In this document: positions 18,116 to 24,497 of the stretch, piece by piece
Position numbering within the stretch: position 1 is the first letter of the stretch
How the letters are laid out: each line of letters starts with the position of its first letter
Assembly (NCBI GenBank): GCA_965249965.1
Contig: OZ252262.1
Location: 2,108,001 to 2,172,000 of the forward strand
DNA: 64,000 bases
From: HXMU1420-13 sp965249965
Lineage (GTDB): Bacteria > Bacteroidota > Rhodothermia > Balneolales > Balneolaceae
Direction of reading: 5' to 3'
Notes under the pieces: generated by a model
Databases searched by the model: none
Told to the model about the DNA's origin: nothing
Seen by the model: the letters and a program-made list of their open reading frames with translations, nothing else
Program-made: the position numbers and the translations under genes

Positions 18116-18138
18116 TTAGCTTGTAATTTCGAAGCTAA
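18116..18138. promoter_or_regulatory. HxlR-type operator candidate 1
   Basis: TTAGCTT and AAGCTAA are exact inverted repeats with a 9-base spacer. The site lies between divergent hxlR and NTF2-like genes. Its centre is 31 bases from that of a second site with the same layout, about three helical turns. Confidence 0.6.
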
Positions 18139-18145
18139 TTTACAA

Positions 18146-18170
18146 ATTAACTTTGGAAATGCAAGTTAAT
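18146..18170. promoter_or_regulatory. HxlR-type operator candidate 2
   Basis: ATTAACTT and AAGTTAAT are exact inverted repeats with a 9-base spacer; together with site 1 the consensus is TTARCTT-N9-AAGYTAA. It ends 23 bases before the hxlR start codon, where binding would affect hxlR itself. Confidence 0.6.
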
Positions 18171-18193
18171 ATTTAAAAGAGTATATTAGCTTA

Positions 18194-18604
18194 ATGGAAC
18201 TCAGATCACATTGCCCGATAAATTTTACACTGGAACATGTAGGTGATAAGTGGTCATTACTTGTCATGCGTGACTTAATATTCAAGGGGAAACGTCATTA
18301 CAATGAATTTCTGGAAGCTGGTGAAAATGTATCAACGAGCGTCTTACGAGATCGATTAAGGATGTTGGAAGACACTGGTTTTATCACCAAAAGTCAGGAT
18401 ACCGTCAAGAAATCCAGGATTCGCTATAGTCTTACTCCAAAGGGAATAAGTTTAGTTCCAATTCTGGTTGAGATGATCGTTTGGGGAGCGCTGAATGATC
18501 CGGAAACCGAATCACCGCCGGAATTTACCGAATATGCACAATCAGACAGAAAAGGTCTGATCGATAGTATCTGGGAAAAATTGGAGCAGGAACATCTGGG
18601 TTGA
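18194..18604 (+). CDS. HxlR family transcriptional regulator
   Basis: A 136-aa winged-helix regulator of the HxlR family. CPINFTLEHVGDKWSLLVMRDL (about 6-27) is the family hallmark; the Cys near the N-terminus is the residue used for redox or aldehyde sensing in several members. The recognition region follows (NVSTSVLRDRLRMLEDTGFI), then the wing. HxlR proteins usually control the divergent neighbour; here that would be the NTF2-like/SRPBCC pair. Two matching palindromes lie in the gap. The C-terminal 30 residues form a probable dimerisation helix. Confidence 0.9.
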   Translation: MELRSHCPINFTLEHVGDKWSLLVMRDLIFKGKRHYNEFLEAGENVSTSVLRDRLRMLEDTGFITKSQDTVKKSRIRYSLTPKGISLVPILVEMIVWGALNDPETESPPEFTEYAQSDRKGLIDSIWEKLEQEHLG

Positions 18605-18657
18605 TACTCTCCAGTACAAAAAGGCTTTTTAAGCCCCTTTGTATCTGATAGAGTATC
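18603..18657. terminator. Bidirectional terminator-like hairpin between convergent genes
   Basis: GATACTCT (18603) pairs exactly with AGAGTATC (ending 18657). Inside it TACAAA-AAGGC pairs with GCC-CTTTGTA around a T-rich loop. The hairpin fills the gap between hxlR and the convergent MGMT-like gene. The T-run is in the loop, so efficiency is uncertain. Confidence 0.5.
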
Positions 18658-18661
18658 TTCA

Positions 18662-19045
18662 TTAGGCTATAAACTGGCTATAATTTTCCACTTTCCATTT
18701 ATTTCCAGCCTTTTCAACAATAAAACCTGATTTAGAAAGAAGCTGAGCTTGTGAGTCCGGATCTTTGGAAACGAGTTCTCCCTTCCCATTGATTACTCTC
18801 CAGGCATAGGTGTCATAACGATCGATAATAGTTCGGATAGTGGAGAGGGTAGTTTTAGGGCAGGCTGTGGTTACTCCAAATTTCTTTGCGAGACGTTTCC
18901 GAAGAACAGGTAAAGAGATTAAGTTATCATGAGAAAGGTTATTCAATTCTTTTTGAATAGTTTCAATGGAAGGTAACAGCATATTTCCTTCTCCTAAATA
19001 TTTTACGAGGCCACTTGGGATAGCTTTAATTTGATCTGAATTCAT
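18662..19045 (-). CDS. MGMT-like (alkyltransferase-fold) family protein, short form
   Basis: A 127-aa protein resembling the uncharacterised 'MGMT family' proteins of about 170 aa. Matching landmarks in order are a GEGNMLLPSIETIQKELN segment, a winged-helix stretch LPVLRKRLAKKFGVTTACPKTTL, the WRVINGKGEL strand, and QAQLLSKSGFIV near the C-terminus. These align with the DNA-binding fold of O6-methylguanine-DNA methyltransferases, but the PCHR active-site motif is not present; the only comparable Cys is in ACPKTT. A DNA-repair-related or binding role is possible. It is shorter than its relatives mainly at the N-terminus. Confidence 0.65.
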   Translation of the reverse strand: MNSDQIKAIPSGLVKYLGEGNMLLPSIETIQKELNNLSHDNLISLPVLRKRLAKKFGVTTACPKTTLSTIRTIIDRYDTYAWRVINGKGELVSKDPDSQAQLLSKSGFIVEKAGNKWKVENYSQFIA

Positions 19046-19080
19046 AATAACTAATAATTTATTTTGGGTTGACGGTTAGA

Positions 19081-19455
19081 TTAAGAAGGGATCCCGAACT
19101 CTTTACGGAATTCAGTAGCATCATAGTGCACATTTACAGACTGGATCTTACCATCCTTGATTTCATAAAACTCGGTCATATCCAGAGTAATGACATTACC
19201 TGAAGGAGTTGCAACCTTGATTTCTACTTCAGTGGCAACAAGGCTATCGTTGGCAACATAACGTTTCATTTCTGCACCACGCACCATTCCAAAGAAGTCT
19301 TCTGTAGTTTTGATGTATTCTGCTTTGCCAACTGCTTTAGCTGCGGGTCCGGTAAAAGTAACGTCATCCGCTAAAAGATTTTTCCAATTGTCATTTTGTT
19401 CTTGCATTGATTGAGCGTAGGCTCCCCAAATTTGTTCTGCTTTTTGCATTGTCAT
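19081..19455 (-). CDS. NTF2/SnoaL-like protein (paralogue)
   Basis: A 124-aa NTF2-fold protein, paralogous to 17730-18095. It keeps the same elements (NWKNLLADDVTFTGPAAKAVGKAEYI, VATEVEIKVATPSGNVITLDMTEFYEIKDGKI, NVHYDATEFRKE). It stands alone between the MGMT-like gene and the sigma-factor gene with its own upstream gap of about 90 bases. The TTARCTT-N9-AAGYTAA palindrome found before its paralogue is not seen here, so regulation differs. Ligand or reaction unknown. Confidence 0.8.
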   Translation of the reverse strand: MTMQKAEQIWGAYAQSMQEQNDNWKNLLADDVTFTGPAAKAVGKAEYIKTTEDFFGMVRGAEMKRYVANDSLVATEVEIKVATPSGNVITLDMTEFYEIKDGKIQSVNVHYDATEFRKEFGIPS

Positions 19456-19542
19456 AATTTTTTAAAAGTTTAATAATTACCCTTTTTTTGGGCTTCTATT
19501 ACTTATACAATCGAGCAAAAGATTTTGAACGGGAATTTGCAA

Positions 19543-20331
19543 TTATTTTTTTGATTCGGCCATTACGACCCAATCAGGGATGTTTTCCAGGAAAAAAGAA
19601 TGAAGATCACTGGAGCCATTTAAAGGATCCACGCTCTGCACCAGTTTCAATCGGATATCCAGTAATTCCTCGGATTCATCGGTTGTAGATAGCTTAAGTT
19701 CATTGGCTTTTATATGTGCATCCTGCTCCGGATTAAAAATTCCATTCAAGGCGGTACACTGGTTGCAAACCCCTTCTTTATTGATCAGCGCACATCGATG
19801 CTGAAAAATACGTTTCATATTTTTTCGGGCATCGGCAATACCGTGTTTTACTTTACCTTCCGACAATCCAGTAATCGTTTCAATCTCTTTTTGTTTAAAA
19901 CCATACACTTCTTTGAGTAACAGACATACCTGCTGTGTCAACTCCAGAGTTTTAGTAACACAGGTAAAACAATAATCCAGATGTTCTTTCATTTCGAAGC
20001 GGGCATCAGGTCGACTTTGAAATACTTCTCCGATTTCGGCCATTAATTCCGGGCTACTTGAGTGGTAGTTTTCACAAGTCGTCAGGTCATTTTCTCCCCA
20101 GCGCTTCATTTTTGATAAATGGTTTCGGGCATGGTTCAATGCAATGGTAAATACCCAGGTTTTTAAACTGGCTTTACTTTCATCATAGGTATCTAGCTTA
20201 GTCGATGCTTTAATGTATGTATCCTGAATTATATCTTCTGAATCCTGCCTGTTGGTAACCATACGGTAAATGAATGAGGATAGCTCTCCTTTAAACTCTA
20301 CAAATTGTTTCTCGAAGGTTTTGTACTCCAT
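19543..20331 (-). CDS. RNA polymerase sigma-70 family (ECF-type) factor with Cys-containing C-terminus
   Basis: A 262-aa sigma factor. Region 2 is seen at about 10-75 (FIYRMVTNRQDSEDIIQDTYIKA, then KTWVFTIALNHARNHL) and region 4 at about 135-180 (VCLLLKEVYGFKQKEIETITGLSEGKVKHGIADARKNMK). Beyond region 4 is an 80-residue extension with CALINKEGVCNQC, and a CFTC pair precedes region 4, so a metal or redox-sensing role is possible; in some ECF groups such an extension replaces an anti-sigma factor. ATG 20331 is chosen; a TTG 13 codons earlier is less likely. No anti-sigma gene is next to it. Confidence 0.8.
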   Translation of the reverse strand: MEYKTFEKQFVEFKGELSSFIYRMVTNRQDSEDIIQDTYIKASTKLDTYDESKASLKTWVFTIALNHARNHLSKMKRWGENDLTTCENYHSSSPELMAEIGEVFQSRPDARFEMKEHLDYCFTCVTKTLELTQQVCLLLKEVYGFKQKEIETITGLSEGKVKHGIADARKNMKRIFQHRCALINKEGVCNQCTALNGIFNPEQDAHIKANELKLSTTDESEELLDIRLKLVQSVDPLNGSSDLHSFFLENIPDWVVMAESKK

Positions 20332-20413
20332 AGGAAGTCTTAAATGAATAATATTTTTATGTCTTAACAATTAAGGAAATCATAGACAAATAAGCAGAAG
20401 ATATTAGTTTCTA

Positions 20414-20734
20414 TCATTGATTTAATTTCAAAACCTTCGTCACCCAAGCCCTACTTACTCCAAATTTTCGAGCCAATTCAGCTCGAGTTTTAACCTTCCC
20501 AGATTCTAGTAATTTCCGGTATTTTATTGGTTGTAGTTCTCTTGATAATTTCCTTGGTTTATGAGGATTTGTCATATTTGAGTTAACATAAATAAGGGGT
20601 GTTAACCGAAAGTTCGCATCTTTCAAAAAGGGGTAGTTTTGGGTCATTTTAGCCTTCACTAATGTGAACCTCTGTTCTATGTAATCGTCCAGGACGATCT
20701 CTATGTGCCATATGTCGGTAAAATAAGTTCGCAT
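20414..20734 (-). CDS. Small HTH protein, copy 2
   Basis: A 106-aa paralogue of the protein at 16061-16375. The HTH part (ELARKFGVSRAWVTKVL) and the central NYPFLKDANFRLTPLIYVNS are identical, while the N-terminal 30 residues and the segment after the core differ at about half of the positions. Start is ATG 20734, five bases after the conserved 15-mer. The DNA encoding the central part is identical in both copies. See the copy-1 entry for function, which is equally open. Confidence 0.55.
   Translation of the reverse strand: MRTYFTDIWHIEIVLDDYIEQRFTLVKAKMTQNYPFLKDANFRLTPLIYVNSNMTNPHKPRKLSRELQPIKYRKLLESGKVKTRAELARKFGVSRAWVTKVLKLNQ
20580..20650 (-). repeat. 71-nt core identical to 16221-16291
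   Basis: Second copy of the identical block; see 16221-16291. The block ends at the same codon position in both genes, and divergence starts on the next base. Confidence 0.85.
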
Positions 20735-20739
20735 ATCGC

Positions 20740-20754
20740 CCTGAACCGGGGAGC
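20740..20754 (-). promoter_or_regulatory. Conserved 15-mer before HTH gene copy 2
   Basis: On the coding strand GCTCCCCGGTTCAGG ends five bases before the ATG, differing from copy 1 at one base. Confidence 0.5.
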
Positions 20755-20827
20755 TTTTTAAAAGGACATTCAGGCAAAGCTTAAATGTTTTTTTTATGCC
20801 TATGGAATAGGATGCACTTGGCTGTTA

Positions 20828-20843
20828 TCCGCCGACTGGCGGA
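20828..20843. repeat. Short GC-rich palindrome
   Basis: TCCGCC and GGCGGA pair around GACT. It stands out in AT-rich sequence and resembles the small GC-rich palindromes scattered in Bacteroidota intergenic regions; no transposase is near. Confidence 0.45.
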
Positions 20844-20876
20844 CGTGGTCGATACAACACATGGAGCAAATCAGAA

Positions 20877-20907
20877 GGCTAATCAGGAATTCTGGTTTGC
20901 CTTTTTT
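20877..20907 (+). terminator. Terminator-like hairpin just upstream of the Crp/Fnr gene
   Basis: GGC-AA-CAG (20877-20886) pairs with CTG-TT-GCC (20892-20901), one mismatch and one wobble in the stem, followed by six T. It lies 11 bases before ATG 20918, so it would either end upstream transcription or attenuate the regulator gene. Confidence 0.45.
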
Positions 20908-20917
20908 ATTTTCAGGT

Positions 20918-21508
20918 ATGTCTTATTACGCGATTATAGATTTTTTAAGCCAATACATCACTCTCACAAATGACGAAAAAGATCTGGTGCGCATGCACAG
21001 CGATGTTAAGGAATTTCCAAAAGGGACTATCCTGCTAAAACAGGGTGAAGTTGCCGAAGAATGTTACATGGTTCTAAGAGGGTGCATCAGAGCCTATCAC
21101 ACAACTCTTGAAGGGGAGGAAAAGACCTCTGAGTTTTTTACCGAATCGCATCCCTTTACACCGGCAAGTTATGTGACCAAAAAACCATCTGAAGTCTCGG
21201 TTATTTGCGAAGAGGATTGTGTGTTATCTATGGGTTCTATGGAGAAAACACAGGAATTGTTTGTCACTATGCCTCGATTAGGTGAAATCGCACATATTGT
21301 CGGGAGTGATTTATTGGCCAAGCAACAAGTACAATACATGGATTTTAAAAATTTATCTTCGGTTGAGCGCTATCAAAAAATCCTTGAAACTCGTCCTGAA
21401 TTGATCAACCGAGTGAAGCAATATCACTTAGCCAGTTACCTTGGAATTAAGCCGGAAACACTTTCCAGAATCCGTAAAAAATTGTCTGTTAGTTCAAGTA
21501 TTTCTTGA
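20918..21508 (+). CDS. Crp/Fnr family transcriptional regulator
   Basis: About 196 aa. The N-terminal cyclic-nucleotide-binding-like barrel contains KEFPKGTILLKQGEVAEECYMVLRGCIRAY; the C-terminal HTH contains HLASYLGIKPETLSRIRKKL, the usual E-x-x-S-R recognition pattern. There is no N-terminal cysteine cluster, so it is not an oxygen-sensing Fnr proper; this subtype is common in Bacteroidota. ATG 20918 avoids translating the terminator-like hairpin just upstream; an in-frame ATG at 20861 would add 19 residues. A perfect TTGAT-N4-ATCAA site overlaps its stop codon, suggesting it controls the next operon. Confidence 0.85.
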   Translation: MSYYAIIDFLSQYITLTNDEKDLVRMHSDVKEFPKGTILLKQGEVAEECYMVLRGCIRAYHTTLEGEEKTSEFFTESHPFTPASYVTKKPSEVSVICEEDCVLSMGSMEKTQELFVTMPRLGEIAHIVGSDLLAKQQVQYMDFKNLSSVERYQKILETRPELINRVKQYHLASYLGIKPETLSRIRKKLSVSSSIS

Positions 21509-21518
21509 TCTAAATCAA
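21505..21518. promoter_or_regulatory. Perfect Crp/Fnr-type box
   Basis: TTGATCTAAATCAA is an exact TTGAT-N4-ATCAA palindrome. Its centre is about 42 bases before the start site expected from the TAnnTTTG box at 21541, the classic class II activator position. Confidence 0.65.
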
Positions 21519-21540
21519 TGAGTCTACTTAAATAGCTTAC

Positions 21541-21548
21541 TAGTTTTG
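21541..21548 (+). promoter_or_regulatory. Bacteroidota-type -7 box
   Basis: TAGTTTTG matches TAnnTTTG and lies 30 bases before the start of the small gene at 21579. No good -33 element is seen, as expected for an activator-dependent promoter. Confidence 0.5.
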
Positions 21549-21578
21549 GTTTGAATTATTCAATCAAAACTTTCTAAG

Positions 21579-21794
21579 ATGAGTGTATTTATAGTTAAAA
21601 GCAGGCCTGAGCAAAAAAGGCAATTCCCTTTGTTAGTCTTCATAGTGAGCATGATACCCGGGGTTAAAAACTGGTATGTAGAAAATGTTGGTGACATCGA
21701 CCTATTGAAAATTGAGGTTTCGGATGAAATTGATAGAAACAAGCTTCATTCACTATTAAATTTGTACGAGATCAAAATGGAGGTACAAGCATGA
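21579..21794 (+). CDS. Small protein, ferredoxin-like fold suspected
   Basis: A 71-aa protein. The pattern of strands and helices (LLVFIVSMIPGVKNWYVENVGDIDLLKIEV, then NKLHSLLNLYEIKMEV) is reminiscent of heavy-metal-associated-type ferredoxin-like domains, but the metal-binding Cys pair is absent. The 4-nt overlap (ATGA) with the next gene and a promoter box upstream argue that it is real. First gene of an operon with the two membrane proteins that follow. Confidence 0.6.
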   Translation: MSVFIVKSRPEQKRQFPLLVFIVSMIPGVKNWYVENVGDIDLLKIEVSDEIDRNKLHSLLNLYEIKMEVQA

Positions 21795-22180
21795 TTGAAG
21801 CGTTAAAAAAACAGGTTCTTCTTTCCCATCTTTGGATCTTTTTAATTTTGAATCACCTTTTTCAAGGTCTGCATGAGATGTTTAATCCTCCTACACTCAA
21901 CGAACTATTGACCGGTACTTTTAATGGGACAGTTATAACCGAAGAACTGATGTTAATTGGGGGTTTCATGTCAGAGTTTTTAATTCTACCGGTTCTTTTA
22001 TCACGAATATTAAAAAGGACGTACAATCGTATGTTCAATCTGATTTTTGCGCCAATTAATCTAATTCTTCTCCTCTTGAATGGAGTTAGAGATCTTGATG
22101 ATATTTTCTTTCTTACGATTCAAGCCCTCACTCTATTAGTGATTTTTGTTATTGTTTTTAGATGGAAAAAGGAGCAATAA
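21791..22180 (+). CDS. DUF6326-like small membrane protein
   Basis: A 129-aa protein with four predicted membrane helices. The loop after helix 1 (GLHEMFNPPTLNELLTGTFNG) and an EELMLIGGFMSEFLILPVLLSRIL segment resemble the uncharacterised DUF6326 family. It is translationally coupled to the small protein before it and probably co-regulated by the Crp/Fnr protein. No function is known. Confidence 0.6.
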   Translation: MIEALKKQVLLSHLWIFLILNHLFQGLHEMFNPPTLNELLTGTFNGTVITEELMLIGGFMSEFLILPVLLSRILKRTYNRMFNLIFAPINLILLLLNGVRDLDDIFFLTIQALTLLVIFVIVFRWKKEQ

Positions 22181-22436
22181 TAAAGATAAACTATTCCAAA
22201 GCTTCAACTCAATGCTATGGGGCATTCAGGGTTATAGATTTGAATCTTAAACCATACATTTTAATCTTATTTCAGCCGAATTTAGTTTTGGGCATTATCA
22301 GAGATACCATTGATATTAATTATTTCATCATCCTATCTGAGGTTGCGGATGTAGAAAAAAGGAAATTTGTAGTTGTCAGTAACTTTGATTTAGTAATTAA
22401 TAACGGTGATAAATATCACAAAAACACAAGATCAAA
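22181..22436. other. Intergenic region without a recognised gene
   Basis: About 256 bases between two membrane-protein genes. A reading frame crosses it but starts inside one gene and ends inside the next and encodes nothing recognisable. No promoter or hairpin stands out. Confidence 0.4.
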
Positions 22437-22928
22437 ATGGAACTATCTCTGTCAAATATTTCAGTATTCGCATCGATAATCTTAACAGGATTATCAGCTG
22501 GATTATTCTACGCATGGCAGGTTTCAGTGATACCTGGAACTGCAAAAGTATCGGATACCAATTATTTATTTACGATGCAGTCGATTAACAAAGAGATTTT
22601 AAATCCAATGTTCTTTTTAAGTTTCTTTGGAAGCATGATTGCATTGATTATTACAAGTGTTTTGACCTTCGGAAGTGGAGCAACATTCTGGCTTACACTT
22701 TCTGCAGTGCTGGTGTATTTATTCGGAACTTTCTTTGTTACATCAGTAGGAAATGTGCCATTAAATAATCAACTGGAAACATTGAATCTTAGTCAGTTAT
22801 CGGCAACCCAAATCAGTGAATTCCGGGCCATGTACGAACCGAGTTGGAACAGACTTCATTTGATAAGAACAATATTCTCAGTGATCTCTTTCATCCTCAT
22901 TCTGATGGCTGTACAACCTTTCAATTAA
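22437..22928 (+). CDS. DUF1772 (anthrone-oxygenase-like) membrane protein
   Basis: A 163-aa protein with four membrane helices. GLSAGLFYAWQVSVIPGTAKVSD near the N-terminus, MQSINKEILNPMFFLSFFG, and VGNVPLNNQLETLNL in the third loop are hallmarks of the DUF1772 family, which includes fungal anthrone oxygenases; most bacterial members have no known substrate. It is 256 bases after the DUF6326-like gene in the same direction and may belong to the same Crp/Fnr-controlled group. Confidence 0.8.
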   Translation: MELSLSNISVFASIILTGLSAGLFYAWQVSVIPGTAKVSDTNYLFTMQSINKEILNPMFFLSFFGSMIALIITSVLTFGSGATFWLTLSAVLVYLFGTFFVTSVGNVPLNNQLETLNLSQLSATQISEFRAMYEPSWNRLHLIRTIFSVISFILILMAVQPFN

Positions 22929-22989
22929 CAAACGAAATCCTTTTTGAACTTACAATTCAAATTGAAAATTTGGTTGAAACAGGACTATT

Positions 22990-23232
22990 TTACTTATAAA
23001 TCTCAATCTCCTCAAACATCCTCACGTCTTTATCACCATAGGTATTCATGCTGAATAAGATCTGATGTAGAAGATGAATTGCTTCAAAAATGTAAAGACC
23101 TTTGTTAAGCATCACACAATCAGCTTTTAGACTAGCGGTGACATCTGTTAATTCAGAACGAGATGGGATTCCTTTTTTTGCCAGATTTTCTAGCACTTGT
23201 GTTACCCATATTTTTGGGGCATAAGAAGCATA
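22990..23232 (-). pseudogene. Pyruvate kinase C-terminal-domain remnant
   Basis: Read on the minus strand, APKIWVTQVLENLAKKGIPS, then RSELTDVTASLKADCVMLNKG, then YIFEAIHLLHQIL match the last part of the TIM barrel and following segment of pyruvate kinase (usually WATQVLENLAKKGLPSRAEITDAA...CVMLNKGPYI.EAV). The preceding 350 or so residues are missing; bases beyond 23232 show nothing of the enzyme. The remnant keeps its own stop at 22990. It is a degenerate fragment rather than a functional gene. Confidence 0.75.
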
Positions 23233-23398
23233 AGACAATCGAAGTATTTAGTTAAGGATTCGAATCTTTTTTGTTCTATTGAATCAAATTGGTTGGTAGA
23301 ATACTCTCATTTAGAAAGGTAAAATTTTGAATCTTGTTTTAAATAAGAATCAGTGTGTAGTTTAAATTTCTTCAGCTTCCAATGGTCAAAATTTTGCA

Positions 23399-23427
23399 TT
23401 CATAACAGTTTCGTAATACTGAGTTAA
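23399..23427 (+). promoter_or_regulatory. Pho-box-like direct repeats
   Basis: TTCATAA and TTCGTAA recur with 11-base spacing (23399, 23410), and a weaker GAGTTAA follows at 23421. The 7-base repeat with 4-base gap is the layout of PhoB/PhoP sites. The sequence itself is not the enterobacterial consensus. Confidence 0.35.
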
Positions 23428-23449
23428 AGGTATGGTTAAACATTAGAGT

Positions 23450-23457
23450 TAGTTTTG
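23450..23457 (+). promoter_or_regulatory. Bacteroidota-type -7 box of the pst operon
   Basis: TAGTTTTG matches TAnnTTTG and lies 36 bases before pstS. The Pho-box-like repeats lie just upstream, where an activator would replace the -33 contact. Confidence 0.5.
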
Positions 23458-23493
23458 AAAACCAAATTACAAACAATGTATTAACGCAATAAA

Positions 23494-24417
23494 ATGATCA
23501 GACAATTATTACTTTCTACTATAGTATTATCTTTTTTAGTCTCCTGTGGGCAGAGTTCAAGCAATGATATTAACATTGACGGATCCAGCACCGTTTATCC
23601 TATTACTGAGGCGGTTGCTGAAGAATACCGAGCTGAAGCCCCTGATGTAAGGGTTACAGTTGGAGTATCTGGTACAGGTGGTGGATTCAAACAATTTTTA
23701 AGAAAAGAGACAGACATTAACAACGCCTCACGTGCCATAAAGTCTAGTGAAATTGAACTAGCTGAAACTAATGGGGTAGAATATTTGCAATTATCGGTTG
23801 CATTCGATGGGATTGCTGTTGTAGTACATCCTGAAAATGATTGGGCGGAGAACTTTACCGTAGAAGAACTGAAAATGATCTGGGAGCCCTCTGCTCAGGG
23901 AAACATTATGAAGTGGAACCAGATTCGACCGGAATGGCCAAATGAAGAAATTCACCTTTTTGGTCCTGGAATTGCTTCAGGTACCTTTGATTACTTTACG
24001 GAAGCCATTGTAGGTGAAAGTGGTGCCAGTCGTGGTGACTATACGGCTAGTGAAGATGATAATGTGCTTGTACAGGGGGTTTCAACCGATCGATTCTCTA
24101 TTGGATTTTTTGGATTGGCTTACTTTGAAGAAAACGCTGATAAACTTAAGCTAGTAGCAGTGAATAACAATGAGGGCGAGCCAATTAAACCGACTCTGGA
24201 AACGGTAAAAGATGGCAGTTACAATCCACTGTCGCGTCCTTTATTTATATATGTTTCTGAGACGGCTGCTGAGAAAGATCACGTTCAAAATTTCGTGAAT
24301 TTCTACCTTGACAATGCTGGAGATTTGGCTTCTCAGGCAGGTTATATACCTATGCCGGGTGAAGAATACACTGCTCAGAAAAATAAGTTTGAAGCGTTTA
24401 TAGCATCGCAACTGTAA
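23494..24417 (+). CDS. pstS: Phosphate-binding lipoprotein PstS
   Basis: Periplasmic phosphate receptor of the high-affinity PstSCAB importer. A lipoprotein signal ends in LVSCG, so it is membrane-anchored rather than free as in E. coli. DGSSTVYPIT (after about residue 28), the phosphate-loop GVSGTGGGFKQF, and GPGIASGTFDYFTEAI are the expected ligand contacts. At 307 aa it is of normal size. It opens a pstSCAB-phoU operon and is preceded by a -7 box and Pho-box-like repeats. Confidence 0.93.
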   Translation: MIRQLLLSTIVLSFLVSCGQSSSNDINIDGSSTVYPITEAVAEEYRAEAPDVRVTVGVSGTGGGFKQFLRKETDINNASRAIKSSEIELAETNGVEYLQLSVAFDGIAVVVHPENDWAENFTVEELKMIWEPSAQGNIMKWNQIRPEWPNEEIHLFGPGIASGTFDYFTEAIVGESGASRGDYTASEDDNVLVQGVSTDRFSIGFFGLAYFEENADKLKLVAVNNNEGEPIKPTLETVKDGSYNPLSRPLFIYVSETAAEKDHVQNFVNFYLDNAGDLASQAGYIPMPGEEYTAQKNKFEAFIASQL

Positions 24418-24497
24418 TTAATAAAGATCAGCACACATCGAATAGATATGTTCTTTAATTGCAGCGGGCAGATTGCTCAACCGATATACAATTTCTT

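Noticed and set aside
16061..20734. Composite transposon bounded by the two HTH genes
   Set aside because: The copies are direct repeats but no transposase, terminal inverted repeats or target duplications are visible, and the genes between look like resident ones.
22162..22479. 105-codon plus-strand frame between two membrane-protein genes
   Set aside because: It begins inside one gene and ends inside the next in another frame, has no recognisable domain and no start signal.
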